A DNA stretch of 64,000 bases from Corallococcus sp. EGB (lineage in GTDB: Bacteria > Myxococcota > Myxococcia > Myxococcales > Myxococcaceae): the NCBI RefSeq assembly GCF_019968905.1, contig NZ_CP079946.1, positions 7,909,356 through 7,973,355 on the forward strand, written 5' to 3'. Position 1 is the first letter of the stretch. Each line of letters starts with the position of its first letter. The notes under the pieces are model-generated. The model was not told where the DNA came from and did not search any database. It saw nothing but the letters and a program-made list of their open reading frames with translations. Both the position numbers and the translations under genes were made by a program. Shown piece after piece: positions 1-9,028 of the stretch.

Positions 1-750
1 GACAGCTTCCTCCGGGGCGCGGACGGGCAGCTCACGCAGGGGGACAGCTACGGCATCGCCAGCGTCTACACCGAGGAGCACCTGCGCGGCCGGGGACACG
101 CCACGCGGATGATGGACGCCGTCGCCGAGGCGCTGGAGCGGATGGCGCCGCGGCCGCACTCGGTGGTGCTCTTCTCCGACGTCGGAGCGCCGCTGTATCG
201 CCGGTCGGGCTACGTGGAGGTGCCCGCGTGGGACTGGCACCTGGACGCGGCGGAGGCGCCGGGAGGACGGCCCGTGGACGGCGGGCTCCAGGAGACGGAC
301 GTGGCCGGGGCGCTCGCGCGGATGCGCCGGCCGGACGTGCCGTTCTTCCTGTGGCCCAGCGCCACGCAGGTGGACTGGCACCTGGAGCGGGAGCGCATCT
401 ACGCGGACCTGCTCGCGCGGCCCCGGCCGCGCTCGTGCGGCGCCGTGGTGGGCGAGTCCACCGCGCTGTGGGTGATGAACGCGCGCTATGGCGAGTTGGT
501 GGTGTTGATGCTGGACGCGCGGGATGCCTCCGCGGCGGAGGCGCTGCTCTCCGAGGCTCGCCGCGTGGCGCATCAGGCGGGGCTCAAGCGCGTGGTGTGG
601 TGGGAGGAGACCGCGACGGCCTCGCTGATCACCGGGGTGCCCGGCGCGGTGCGCGTGCAGCGGGATGGCTCGCTGCCCATGCTGCGCCCCCTGCGCCCGG
701 GGCTTCCTCCCGCACCGGAGGTCCCCTTCCCTCGCGCCCTGTGGGTTTGA
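1..750 (+). CDS. GNAT-family N-acetyltransferase (5' truncated)
   Basis: The frame is open from base 1, so the start lies upstream of the window and 249 C-terminal residues remain. The first 40 visible residues contain the acetyl-CoA-binding signature of GNAT enzymes (VYTEEHLRGRGHATRMM, matching the R/Q-x-x-G-x-G/A loop followed by a helix). A phenotype-like stretch about getting to a position typical of the fold's last strands (VVLFSDVGAPLYRRSGY) follows, the usual F-Y-x-x-x-G-F/Y ending of a GNAT domain. The remaining 170 residues are an extra C-terminal region seen in two-domain GNATs. It should transfer an acetyl group from acetyl-CoA to an amine; the acceptor cannot be told. It stands alone upstream of a zinc-ribbon gene on the same strand. 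Confidence 0.8.
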   Translation, partial: DSFLRGADGQLTQGDSYGIASVYTEEHLRGRGHATRMMDAVAEALERMAPRPHSVVLFSDVGAPLYRRSGYVEVPAWDWHLDAAEAPGGRPVDGGLQETDVAGALARMRRPDVPFFLWPSATQVDWHLERERIYADLLARPRPRSCGAVVGESTALWVMNARYGELVVLMLDARDASAAEALLSEARRVAHQAGLKRVVWWEETATASLITGVPGAVRVQRDGSLPMLRPLRPGLPPAPEVPFPRALWV

Positions 751-909
751 GCCTGGCGGCCGTCATGGCCCCATGCGGTCAGGGCTGCGAGCCCCTGGAA
801 CAGCCCCCTGGTGAGCGGTCTGGCTTCCCACCTCCGGCCCGGTGGGAGCAGGGGCGGCGCCCCCAACCCGGATGTGTCAGGCGGCGACAGGTCCCCTAGG
901 ATGCGCCCC

Positions 910-2049
910 ATGGCCGAGCGAAGGCGCATCATCGAGGGCACCTGGAACTGCACGTCCTGCGGCGCCAGGAACATCCCCGCCCGTCACAAGAACTGCCCCT
1001 CCTGCAACAACCCCCGGGAGCTCACCGGCAAGGAGTCCGAGTTCGACTTCGGTGACGTGGACGCGGCCTCCGGCAGGTCCACCCGCGAGGGCGTCACCGA
1101 CGAGCAGGCCCTGGACCTGGCTGGCGCCGGCGCGGACTGGTTCTGCGCCTACTGCGGCGCGGCCAACCGGGGCGACGGCAAGCGCTGCCGGCAGTGCTCG
1201 GCCGAGCGGGGTTCGGACGCGAAGGCCGCGCCGCTCGCGGACCTGTCCCCCAAGGCGCCTCCCCCGCCCGCGCCCAAGCCCCGCCGCTTCGGGAAGGTGG
1301 CGCTCATCGTGGTGGGCATCCTGAGCTCGTGCTGCCTGGGCACCTGCGCGGTGGGCATCTGGGGCAACATGAAACATGAGCTCAAGGGCGAGGTGGTGGC
1401 CACCACCTGGCGCCGCGCGCTGGTGCAGGAGCGCTTCGTGCCGGAGACGCGCACGGGCTGGCGGGACGAATTGAGCGCCACCTCGCCGCGCATGCCGGTG
1501 AACGGCGCGGGTGAGGTGGCGGGCGTGACGAACATCCGAGACTGCGTGTCCCGGCAGCGCGGCACCCGCCGGGTGGCGGACGGCACCGAGCGCGTGTGCC
1601 GGACGAAGACGCGCAAGGTGGCCTGCGGCACCGAGGAGAAGTGCACCCGCCGCGACAAGGGCAACGGCTTCGCGGAAGAGGTCTGCCACGACGTGACGAA
1701 GTACTGCAACGAGTCCTACGAGGACTGCAACACGGAGACGCGCTACCGCAACGAGCCCGTCTACGCGCAGCAGTGCTCCTATGACACGTACGTGTGGAAG
1801 CCGGTGGACACGCGCGAGCTCAAGGGCACGGAGGGGCCGCCGCGCTGGCCGGAGCTCACCGCCGGGACGAACGAGCGGGTGCGGCGTGAAGAGGACTACA
1901 CCGTGCTCGTGCGCTACGACGATGGCGGCGTGAAGCAGCACGAGGTGAAGCCCACGCGCGAGGAGGAGTTCGTCGCGTGGAAGAAGGGCCAGGGCGTCAC
2001 GCTCACCGTGACGAACCTGGGCAAGGTGGAGCAGGCCGTCCGCCGCTGA
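910..2049 (+). CDS. Membrane-anchored zinc-ribbon protein with Cys-rich C-terminal region
   Basis: A 379-residue protein. Two four-cysteine zinc knuckles of RanBP2/zinc-ribbon type lie in the N-terminus (C14-x2-C17...C29-x2-C32, and WFCAYC...CRQC near residues 78-97). A proline-rich linker leads to one hydrophobic segment near residues 127-150 (VALIVVGILSSCCLGTCAV), and then about 220 residues that would lie outside the membrane. That outer part has about ten cysteines, in phrases such as VCRTKTRKVACGTEEKC and VCHDVTKYC. ATG 910 is preferred over ATG 901 because an AGG lies nine bases before it. Function is unknown: the zinc knuckles suggest a protein or nucleic-acid contact on the cytoplasmic side, and the outer cysteines suggest disulfides or metal binding. 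Confidence 0.7.
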   Translation: MAERRRIIEGTWNCTSCGARNIPARHKNCPSCNNPRELTGKESEFDFGDVDAASGRSTREGVTDEQALDLAGAGADWFCAYCGAANRGDGKRCRQCSAERGSDAKAAPLADLSPKAPPPPAPKPRRFGKVALIVVGILSSCCLGTCAVGIWGNMKHELKGEVVATTWRRALVQERFVPETRTGWRDELSATSPRMPVNGAGEVAGVTNIRDCVSRQRGTRRVADGTERVCRTKTRKVACGTEEKCTRRDKGNGFAEEVCHDVTKYCNESYEDCNTETRYRNEPVYAQQCSYDTYVWKPVDTRELKGTEGPPRWPELTAGTNERVRREEDYTVLVRYDDGGVKQHEVKPTREEEFVAWKKGQGVTLTVTNLGKVEQAVRR

Positions 2050-2073
2050 GCGCGGCACCGCCCGAGGAGCCGC

Positions 2074-2376
2074 ATGGAGTGCACCTGCTGTGGCGCCTGC
2101 TGCGTGGCGCCGGACATCGCCGCGCTGGACAAGCCGCTGGGGCTGCGGTGCCCGCACCTGGGCGCGGACAACCTGTGCACCGTGTACGAGCGGCGCCCCC
2201 AGGTGTGCCGGGACTACGCGGCGGACGAGGTGTGCCGCCGCATCGAGGCCCCCACGCTGGAGGAGCGCGTGAACAACTACCTGGCGCTGTTCCAGCTCAC
2301 CGCGGAGGCGGAGGCCGTGCGCAAGTCCGGCTGCGCCTCCATGCGGATGGCGCGCGCCATCAGGGAGCGGAAGTGA
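2074..2376 (+). CDS. YkgJ-family cysteine-cluster protein
   Basis: A 100-residue protein with the CxxCGxCC start (CTCCGACC at residues 3-10) and later cysteines (LRCPHL, NLCTVYERRPQVCRDY, EVCRR) of the YkgJ/UPF0153 family, which is predicted to chelate zinc or iron. The substrate and partner are unknown for the family. It begins 24 bases after the zinc-ribbon gene, with GAGGAG about seven bases before ATG. Its TGA overlaps the GTG start of the next hydrolase gene, so the two are translationally coupled. Confidence 0.85.
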   Translation: MECTCCGACCVAPDIAALDKPLGLRCPHLGADNLCTVYERRPQVCRDYAADEVCRRIEAPTLEERVNNYLALFQLTAEAEAVRKSGCASMRMARAIRERK

Positions 2377-3347
2377 CGTTCCAACCCTCCGAGCCGTTCG
2401 TCCCCGCGGCGGGCCTTCGCGGCCCGCATGCGCAGACCATCTACGCGTCGCTCGTGCGCCCCACCCGCGTGCCGCCCCTGCGCCGGGAGCGGCGTGACCT
2501 GCCGGACGGGGACTTCGTCGACCTGGACACCTTCGACGGGCCGACGGGCGCGCCGCACGTGGTGGTGCTGCACGGCCTGGAGGGCTCGTCGCGGGCGGGC
2601 TACGTCACGGAGGTGCTGCGGGGCGCGGCGAAGCGCGGCTGGGGCGCGACGGCGATCAACTTCCGCTCGTGCAGCGGGGAGCCGAACCGGCTGGCGCGGG
2701 CGTACCACTCCGGGGACACGGCGGACACGCTGCTCTTGATGGCGGACGTGCGCTCGCGCATCACCGGGCCCATGCTCGCGGTGGGTTTCTCTCTGGGCGC
2801 CAACGTGCTGTGCCGGCTCCTGGAGGAGACGGGAGACCGGGCGCCGGTGGCGGCCGCCGCGTCCATCAGCGCGCCGTACGACCTGGATGCATGCTGCCGC
2901 AAGCTGGATGGCGGCGGTGGCTTCCACTGGCTCTACCGCGAGCGGTTCCTGCGCACGCTCAAGAGCAAGGCCCGCGCGAAGCTGCGGCGGTTTCCGGGCG
3001 CGTTCGACGGGACGCGCATGGAGGCGGCGCGCACCATCCGGGGCTATGACGACGTGGTCACCGCGCCCCTGCATGGCTTCCGGGGCGCGGAGCACTACTA
3101 CCGGGAGGCGTCGGCGGGGCCCCGGCTCGCGGACATCCGCCGGCCCACGCTGCTCCTGAGCTCCGCGGATGATCCGATGCTGGAGGCGCCGGTGATTCCG
3201 CCCTCGGCGCGGGACAACCCGTTCCTCAGCGTGGTGCTGACCGAACAGGGCGGCCACGTGGGCTTCGTCGCGGGCCACGCGCTCCGTCCGTATTTCTGGG
3301 CGGAGACCCAGGCGCTCACGTTCTTCGAGCGGGTGCTCGCCCGCTGA
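2373..3347 (+). CDS. YheT-like alpha/beta hydrolase
   Basis: A 324-residue alpha/beta-hydrolase of the YheT/EMB8 (COG0429) type. The N-terminus has the family phrase FVPAAGLRGPHAQTIYASLVRP in two parts, followed by the oxyanion strand VVVLHGLEGSS. The nucleophile elbow is GFSLGAN with Ser near residue 140. The acid (SSADDPML) and His (GGHVGFV) complete the triad. Start is GTG 2373, whose bases overlap the TGA of the YkgJ-family gene (GTGA), giving full family length; longer upstream openings have no support. It probably hydrolyses a lipid or ester. Its stop touches the stop region of the convergent gene at 3348, so no terminator fits between them. Confidence 0.88.
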   Translation: MTFQPSEPFVPAAGLRGPHAQTIYASLVRPTRVPPLRRERRDLPDGDFVDLDTFDGPTGAPHVVVLHGLEGSSRAGYVTEVLRGAAKRGWGATAINFRSCSGEPNRLARAYHSGDTADTLLLMADVRSRITGPMLAVGFSLGANVLCRLLEETGDRAPVAAAASISAPYDLDACCRKLDGGGGFHWLYRERFLRTLKSKARAKLRRFPGAFDGTRMEAARTIRGYDDVVTAPLHGFRGAEHYYREASAGPRLADIRRPTLLLSSADDPMLEAPVIPPSARDNPFLSVVLTEQGGHVGFVAGHALRPYFWAETQALTFFERVLAR

Positions 3348-3995
3348 TCAGCCGAAGAAGAAGGTGAGGCCGAGCTTTCCGGACGGCTGCACCTTGCGCA
3401 TCATCCACGACTGTTTCTCCACGGGAGAAAGGGAGTCGCGGAAGGGCTCATCCAGCTTCTTCAGGCTGGGGACGTCCATCTCCATGAAGCTCACGCCGCC
3501 GCGCACGAAGAAGCTGAGGCGCCGGGTGGCGTTGAACTCCAGGCCCACGTGCGTGCTGATGTACGTATAGCCCACGCGCTCCATGGAGGAGGCGGGCAGC
3601 TGCGTGCGGTCCGCGAGCCGACGGTTGAGCGTCTTCGTGCTCGCGGCCTGCGCGTGCCCGAACTCCCACGAGAACGAGGGCGAGACCTTGCTCTTCAACG
3701 GGAGCAGCGTGAGCCCCGCGCGCAAGGCGCCTCGCAGCCCGTTGTGCGCCCCCCCGATGTGCAGCCGCAAGTACGGCGAAGGTCGGAGGACGCCTGAGAG
3801 CCCCGCGCCCTCGGGCATGCCCGCGTCGAGCATCAGACCGAAGGGCGCCAGCCGCTCCGGATCATTCATGCGTCGCCGGCCTTCTCCTTGCTGTGCCTGG
3901 ACCTGCGGTAATTGCATCTGGGGTTCTGTCTCGGCCATGGCCGAGTGAGCCGCCAGGACCGCTACCGCCGCGGTGACGATGGACACCGCTCCCAT
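3348..3995 (-). CDS. Secreted beta-barrel-like hypothetical protein
   Basis: A 215-residue protein starting at the ATG whose complement is at 3993-3995. The first 22 residues form a signal peptide (MGAVSIVTAAVAVLAAHSAMA). The rest has alternating hydrophobic strands with aromatic residues (SPYLRLHIGGAH, RAGLTLLPL, VGLEFNATRRLSFFVRGGVSF), as in small outer-membrane barrels, and ends KLGLTFFFG, with the terminal Phe usual for such proteins. The open frame continues upstream to 4397, but that extension is low-complexity and has no start signal. Outer-membrane location is inferred. It is convergent with the YheT-like gene. Confidence 0.6.
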   Translation of the reverse strand: MGAVSIVTAAVAVLAAHSAMAETEPQMQLPQVQAQQGEGRRRMNDPERLAPFGLMLDAGMPEGAGLSGVLRPSPYLRLHIGGAHNGLRGALRAGLTLLPLKSKVSPSFSWEFGHAQAASTKTLNRRLADRTQLPASSMERVGYTYISTHVGLEFNATRRLSFFVRGGVSFMEMDVPSLKKLDEPFRDSLSPVEKQSWMMRKVQPSGKLGLTFFFG

Positions 3996-4500
3996 GAGGC
4001 CTCTCCCCCGTTCCGGAAATCGCGGCCACGCGCGATGAGCTTTGCGAGGTACGCCGGATCCCGGGAGCACCTGCGCTCCGAGACCCGGCTGCGTGTTGCT
4101 CCCCCCGACCCGCCACTCCACTCCCGCCGCCACACGTCCGGTGCTGACTGCCGCGACACCTGGATGCCGTTGCCGGCTGGTTCGCGAAGCGCCCGCACCG
4201 CCATGTCTTGATTCACGGCCCCTCACGTCTCCCGTCCGGCGATTCCGTCTGCCTTTGCCGGACTCCCCCCAAGCTGCGCACTGCACCATCCCGCCGCCCA
4301 GCCCCATCAAACGTCCCGCCTGCTGCCTTGCTCGACCGCGCCGCCAACTGCCACTCGTGCCGCGAGCCGCGCGGTGTTGCGTGTTGCGCTGATCCACTGC
4401 TCCGCGGTGCCGGGCTGATCCACCGTGCTGCCCCGCGGATCCGTGCTGCTCGATGCGTCCCCCTCCCCCGTCCCGCTCGTGCTGCTGCTGCCCCGTCCTG
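3996..4500. other. Gene-free leader to the tandem repeat
   Basis: About 500 bases without a credible gene. It holds the upstream region of the leftward secreted-protein gene and then drifts into increasingly C-rich sequence. Open frames on both strands are low-complexity Pro/Arg/Ala reading of biased DNA. No promoter, terminator or RNA gene was recognised here. Confidence 0.5.
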
Positions 4501-4980
4501 CGTTGCTGCCCCAGTCCCGCCCGTCCTGCCCCGTGCCGCGTGCTGCCCCGACCTGCCCGCCCGACCCCGTGCTGCGTGCTGCCCCGTCCCGCCCGTCCTG
4601 CCCCGTGCCGCGTGCTGCCCCGACCCGCCCTACCCCGTCCTGCGTGCTGCCCCGTCCCGCCCGTCCGACCCCGTGCTGCGTGCTGCCCCGACCTACCCGC
4701 CCTACCCCGTCCTGCGTGCTGCCCCGTCCCGCCCTACCCCGTCCTGCGTGCTGCCCCGTCCCGCCCTACCCCGTCCTGCCTTGCTGCCCCGACCCGCCCG
4801 TCCTGCCTTTACCGCCCCAACCCCCGTTCCCGCCCTTGCTGCCCCGTCCCGCCCGGCCCCGTGCTGCGAGCTGCCCCAGTCCTGCCCGTCCTGCCTTTGC
4901 CGCCCCCAACCCCGTCCCGCCCTGCCCCGTCCTGCGTCCTGCCCCGTCCTGCCCTGTTCCCCCTGAAGCAGCGCGGCTTC
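4501..4980. repeat. C-rich tandem repeat with 32/36-bp units
   Basis: Successive units begin with CGTGCTGCCCCG at 4539, 4575, 4611, 4643, 4679, 4715 and 4747, giving spacings of 36, 36, 32, 36, 36 and 32 bases. More degenerate units lie on both sides, from about 4501 and on to about 4980. The longer form differs by one four-base step. The plus strand is almost free of A and is rich in C runs, so the minus strand carries regularly spaced G runs. Open frames across it encode only Pro/Cys/Arg repeats and are not credible proteins. Confidence 0.85.
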
Positions 4981-5214
4981 CCCCCCACCGACTCCGTCCC
5001 CCCGCCGTGCTGCCCGTCCCTGCTGCCGGGGTGCCTTAGCATTCGCCGTGCCGACGCCCCCTCGTGGATTATTCCCCTGGAATATCAATAAGTTGAGACA
5101 TTCAGCCCCGCAGGGCGACATGGGCTGTGGGTTCGGAGCCGGAAAAAACTCCTGACCCTTCGGGGCCCCGGCCTAACGTGTGACAGCTCTGTTGACGGGA
5201 TGATGGAGGAACCC
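4981..5214. other. Upstream region of the IPT lipoprotein gene
   Basis: After the repeat the base composition returns to normal, with a short A/T-rich patch (GGATTATTCCCCTGGAATATCAATAAG in two parts around 5067-5093) about 120 bases before the lipoprotein start. This may hold its promoter, but no clear -35/-10 pair was found. A GGAGGA Shine-Dalgarno lies at 5205-5210. Confidence 0.35.
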
Positions 5215-6303
5215 GTGCGCCTTCCTGTCGCCGCCGCACTGCTCAGCCTGGTCGCCTGCTCCGAATCGACCGAAGGCACCACTCCGAAGCTCGAGGGCCT
5301 CATCAATCCGCGGCAGCGGCTCGTCACCCCCGCGCGCGTCTGCAACGCCGGTGGCGGCCCCACGGGATGGCGATTGGAGCTCATCGGCAGCCGCTTCACG
5401 CCCGTGCCACGCGACGCGCTCACCGACACGCCCTCCGTGGAGCTGCCCCAGGTCTCACTGCGCGGCCCGAGCGACTACACGCTCCCCGCCGACCATGTCT
5501 TCTTCGCGCGCACCGAGCTCATGCGGATGGACCTGCCCACCCGCGACAGCACGCCGTCGACCACGCTCCCGCCGGGCACCTACTCCGTCTCCGTGACGAA
5601 CCCGCTGGGCGGCACCTCGGAGCTCGAGGACGCCCTGCACGTCGTGCCACCGCCGGCCGTCACGAACCTCACCGTGCCCGAGGGCTTCCGCTACAACGCC
5701 GCCAGCCCCCTCATCATCGAAGGCAGTGGCTTCCGTTCAGACGCGCTGCCGCTCATCGTCCTCCAGCGCGACGGCGACGAGGACCACCCCCTCTTCACGC
5801 TCACCGTCGTCTCCGACACGCGCATCGAAACCGAGGTGCCGCCCGCGACGCCGGAGGGCACCTACGCCCTCACCCTCACCAACCCGGAGGGATGCTCCGT
5901 CACGCGTCCCCAGGCGCTCACCGTCGCCTATCCGCGCCTGGGCACCCTCTCCGTGGCGCCTTCGAGCGGCCCCGCCACCCGCGACACGGTCATCACCCTC
6001 ACCAACTCCGCTTCCACCGGCCCGGCGTCCTTCACGCCCGGCGCCCACGACGTGTACCTCGTCGCGCCCGTGAAGACGGACCCCGGCCAGCCGGTGAACA
6101 TCCCGCTGTATGACGTGACCTACGTGTCCCCGACGCGGCTCCGCGCCACGGTGCCCACCTGCTCCGGCTTCGACGCGCGGCCCGTCACGGATCCGTCGTG
6201 CCCTGGCGGTGTCGTGCCTGGCACGTATGGGCTCATCGTCGCGGACCCCAACGGTGCCTACGGAGTCATCCCCGCGTCCTCTGGCTTCACGGTCTCCCCA
6301 TGA
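5215..6303 (+). CDS. IPT/TIG-like lipoprotein
   Basis: A 362-residue predicted lipoprotein. GTG 5215 is chosen because GGAGGA lies four bases upstream and because it gives a compact signal peptide ending in the lipobox LVAC. The mature part has repeated immunoglobulin-like IPT/TIG phrases: LPPGTYSVSVTNPLGGTSE, TPEGTYALTLTNPEGCSVT and VPGTYGLIVADPNGAYGV, each ending a roughly 85-100-residue domain. Such domains usually mediate surface contacts. It overlaps the next gene by ATGA, so the two products are probably made together at the cell envelope. Confidence 0.75.
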   Translation: MRLPVAAALLSLVACSESTEGTTPKLEGLINPRQRLVTPARVCNAGGGPTGWRLELIGSRFTPVPRDALTDTPSVELPQVSLRGPSDYTLPADHVFFARTELMRMDLPTRDSTPSTTLPPGTYSVSVTNPLGGTSELEDALHVVPPPAVTNLTVPEGFRYNAASPLIIEGSGFRSDALPLIVLQRDGDEDHPLFTLTVVSDTRIETEVPPATPEGTYALTLTNPEGCSVTRPQALTVAYPRLGTLSVAPSSGPATRDTVITLTNSASTGPASFTPGAHDVYLVAPVKTDPGQPVNIPLYDVTYVSPTRLRATVPTCSGFDARPVTDPSCPGGVVPGTYGLIVADPNGAYGVIPASSGFTVSP

Positions 6304-6905
6304 ACGCGCTCGCCCTGCTCGCGGCCGCGGCGCTGGCCGCCGCTCCCTCGCCCAAGAAGGACCGTGAAGGCCCCTTCTTCATCGCGCCCAAGGTGGGCTT
6401 CATCAAGCCCACCACGTCGCTCGGCGGCGACCTCTACCTGGGCGGCGAGGTGGGCTACATCACGCCCTGGCTCCAGCGGCGGCTCGCGCTGGTGCTGGAG
6501 GTGAACTACCAGCGGCCCTCCATGTCGGGGACGCTGCGTGGGCCCCAGCTGGACAACCTGGGCCAGCCCATCGAGTCCCCGTACACGCTCGCCGAGCGGC
6601 AGGTGGCCATCCAGTTGTCCGCCGTGTTCCGCTTCCCGCGCGCGTTCGGGCCGCTCACGCCCTACGTGGGCGCGGGCCCCGGCCTGTACCTGCACCGCAC
6701 GACGGTGGAGTCGTTCGACAGCACCACGTCGGAGAGCGGTGGCGGGCTGGGCTTCCAGGCGCTCGCGGGCGCGGAGCTGCCGCTGGGTCCGGGCGGCGTC
6801 TTCCTGGAGGCGAAGTACCAGTTCGCTCCGGTGGACTTCCTCACCACGGGCGACGTGAACGCGGGCGCGGTGCTCGCGGCCGTGGGCTACCGGCTGCGCC
6901 TGTAG
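6300..6905 (+). CDS. Outer-membrane beta-barrel protein
   Basis: A 201-residue protein with a short signal peptide (MNALALLAAAALAAAPS) and a mature part of amphipathic strands joined by turns, e.g. FIAPKVGFIKPTTSLGGDLY, GGEVGYITPWL, LTPYVGAGPGLYLHRTT and GGVFLEAKYQF. It ends AAVGYRLRL, as expected for an eight-strand OmpA/OmpW-like barrel. ATG 6300 overlaps the stop of the IPT lipoprotein, so the two form a coupled pair. The cargo or partner is unknown; the lipoprotein is the obvious candidate partner. Confidence 0.7.
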   Translation: MNALALLAAAALAAAPSPKKDREGPFFIAPKVGFIKPTTSLGGDLYLGGEVGYITPWLQRRLALVLEVNYQRPSMSGTLRGPQLDNLGQPIESPYTLAERQVAIQLSAVFRFPRAFGPLTPYVGAGPGLYLHRTTVESFDSTTSESGGGLGFQALAGAELPLGPGGVFLEAKYQFAPVDFLTTGDVNAGAVLAAVGYRLRL

Positions 6906-6917
6906 TCCCCGGGTGGC

Positions 6918-7325
6918 TCAGGCCCGTCCCACCGGCGGGCGCAACGTCCGCAACAGGTGCTGGGCCAGCAGGTCCCGCGTGGCCTGGAGCACCGACCCCA
7001 TCAGGTGGTGCAGCGCCTCCGCGGTGTCACCGTGGGCTTCGCGCACGCGCTCGCCGCGACCGTCGAAGATGCGCAGCCGGCCGGGCACCAGCGAGATGAC
7101 CGGCAACGACGGGTGCCGCTTGCGCAAGAGCCCCAGGAACAGCGGGTGGTCCTCGTCCGGACGGCGCAGGTCCACCACCACCAGCGCGGGCTTGTTCTCC
7201 GCGATGGAGGCGAAGGCATCATCGGGCTCGCCCGTGGCGGACACCTCCACGTCCGGCTCCGCGTGCAGGAAGCGGCTGAGCAGCGCCCGGGACGCCGCAT
7301 GCGGGCTGACGATGAGGACCCGCAT
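6918..7325 (-). CDS. Response-regulator receiver-like protein
   Basis: A 135-residue single-domain protein. It begins MRVLIVSPHAASRALLSRFL, which fits the first strand and helix of a CheY-like receiver, but the usual acidic pair after strand 1 is replaced by Ser-Pro-His. A possible phospho-acceptor Asp is present (ALVVVDLRRPDEDH). The conserved Lys near the end is not obvious (VISLVPGRLRIF). No output domain follows. The start is the ATG complementary to 7323-7325; the frame is open upstream without support. It may be a degenerate receiver that acts by protein contact. Confidence 0.6.
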   Translation of the reverse strand: MRVLIVSPHAASRALLSRFLHAEPDVEVSATGEPDDAFASIAENKPALVVVDLRRPDEDHPLFLGLLRKRHPSLPVISLVPGRLRIFDGRGERVREAHGDTAEALHHLMGSVLQATRDLLAQHLLRTLRPPVGRA

Positions 7326-7669
7326 CAGCGCGCCGACGCCTGGAAGAACACAGGCCTCCAGCTGGCGGGCGGCATGCGGCGGTCTACAGCAGGGCGGATC
7401 CAGGACATGGAAGGTCCACGTAACGTCCTCGCCCCCCTCACGGCAACCGTCCTCGCGTCCAGGAGGCACGCTGTGCCTCCAGGCAACCGGACGTCCGTGC
7501 CCGTGGCTTCTTCCCGCCGCGCGGGCCAGAGTGGCGGAGCGCCGCCCAACCCGCTACTTCCCATCCCCGCGAGCCTCCCCCCACGTCGGTTCCCCAAGCG
7601 CCCCGAGCGTCCGTCATCGAGCCCCTGCCCTCCCCCCTCATCGAGCTGCACTACGACAGCGGCACGCTG

Positions 7670-9028
7670 GTGGCTCCGACGCTGCCCGACGACGCGCGCC
7701 TGCACGCGCTCTTCCAGAAGGACGGGCGCACGGGCGTCTTCCGCGCGCCGGCGCTGCACTACCGCGACGTCGTCCTCCGCCTGCGCGAATGCGGGCTCCC
7801 CTACGAGGACCGCGCGAAGCGCTTCGAGCCGGTGGAGCTGCCCCTCGCGGTGCCCATCGAGCCGTTCCCGCATCAGCGCGCGGCGCTGGATGCCTGGACG
7901 CGCGCGGGAGGCAAGGGCCTGGTGGAGCTGCCCACCGGCGCGGGCAAGACGCTGCTGGCGGTGCTGGCCATCGCGTGGGTGAAGCGGCCCACGCTGGTGG
8001 TGGTGCCCACGTTGGACTTGATGGCGCAGTGGCAGGGCGTGCTCGCGAAGCACTTCGCCACCCCGGTGGGCATGGTGGGCGGCGGCGTCAACGACCGACA
8101 GACGCTGACGGTGACGACGTACGACTCCGCGGCGATGCAGATGGAGTTCACGGGCAACCGCTTCGGCCTGCTCATCTGCGACGAGTGCCACCACCTGCCC
8201 GCGCCCAGCTATCGGTTCATCGCGGAGGGGACGCTCGCGCCCTACCGGCTGGGTCTCACCGCGACGCTGGAGCGCGCGGACGGCGGCGAGCGCGTGTGCG
8301 AGGAGCTCCTGGGGCCGCTGGTGCACCGCACCGGCATCCAGGAGCTCCAGGGCCAGTACCTGGCGCCCTATGAAGTCCGCCGCATCGAGGTGCCGCTCAC
8401 GCCCGACGAGAAGGCGCGCTATGACGAGGCGCGGGGCAGGTACCTCACGTTCGTGCGGAGGCTGGGCGTTCCGCTCGCGTCGCCGGACGGCTGGGCGCGC
8501 TTCCTCGCGCAGAGCCAGCGCAGCGACGAGGGGCGCGCGGCGTACCGGGGCTACCGGGAGCAGCGCCGCATCGCGCTCACCTCCAGCGGCAAGCTGGACG
8601 CGCTCTGGAAGATATTGCTGGAGCACCGCGAGGACCGCGTCATCGTCTTCACGGACGACAACGAGACGGTCTACACGCTCGCGCGCAAGCTGCTGCTGCC
8701 CGCGCTCACGCACCACACGCCGCTGCCGGAGCGCAAGGCGCTGCTGGCCGCGTTCGCCAACGCGGAGCTGCCGGTGCTGCTCACCTCGCGGGTGCTCAAC
8801 GAGGGCGTGGACGTGCCCGACGCGCGCGTGGGCGTGGTGCTCAGCGGCAGCGGCAGCGTGCGCGAACACGTGCAGCGCCTGGGCCGCATCCTGCGAAAGC
8901 GCCCCGGCAAGCGCGCCCTGCTCTACGAGGTGTGCTCCGCGCAGACGGCGGAGAGCGGCATCAGCGAGAGGCGCAGGCAGCACAGCGCCTACCAGGGCCA
9001 GGAGCCGGAGGGTCTTCCCGAGTGCTGA
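7670..9028 (+). CDS. XPB-type superfamily 2 DNA helicase
   Basis: A 452-residue SF2 helicase counted from GTG 7670. Walker A is LPTGAGKT (87-94), the Walker B box is DECHH (171-175), motif III is LTATLER and motif VI is QRLGRILRKRPGKR, all typical of XPB/Ssl2-type 3'-5' helicases. Homology-like sequence (IELHYDSGTLVAP) extends about ten codons upstream of 7670, yet that frame has no ATG, GTG or TTG, so the true start is uncertain. Its end overlaps the Bax1/DUF790 gene by seven bases. Archaeal XPB works with Bax1 in unwinding and cutting damaged or bubble DNA, and the overlap suggests the same complex here. Confidence 0.88.
   Translation: MAPTLPDDARLHALFQKDGRTGVFRAPALHYRDVVLRLRECGLPYEDRAKRFEPVELPLAVPIEPFPHQRAALDAWTRAGGKGLVELPTGAGKTLLAVLAIAWVKRPTLVVVPTLDLMAQWQGVLAKHFATPVGMVGGGVNDRQTLTVTTYDSAAMQMEFTGNRFGLLICDECHHLPAPSYRFIAEGTLAPYRLGLTATLERADGGERVCEELLGPLVHRTGIQELQGQYLAPYEVRRIEVPLTPDEKARYDEARGRYLTFVRRLGVPLASPDGWARFLAQSQRSDEGRAAYRGYREQRRIALTSSGKLDALWKILLEHREDRVIVFTDDNETVYTLARKLLLPALTHHTPLPERKALLAAFANAELPVLLTSRVLNEGVDVPDARVGVVLSGSGSVREHVQRLGRILRKRPGKRALLYEVCSAQTAESGISERRRQHSAYQGQEPEGLPEC

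Noticed and set aside
4042-5091. Proline/cysteine-rich proteins read across the C-rich repeat
   Set aside because: All frames are open because the DNA has almost no A. Products are simple repeats and no start signal is seen.
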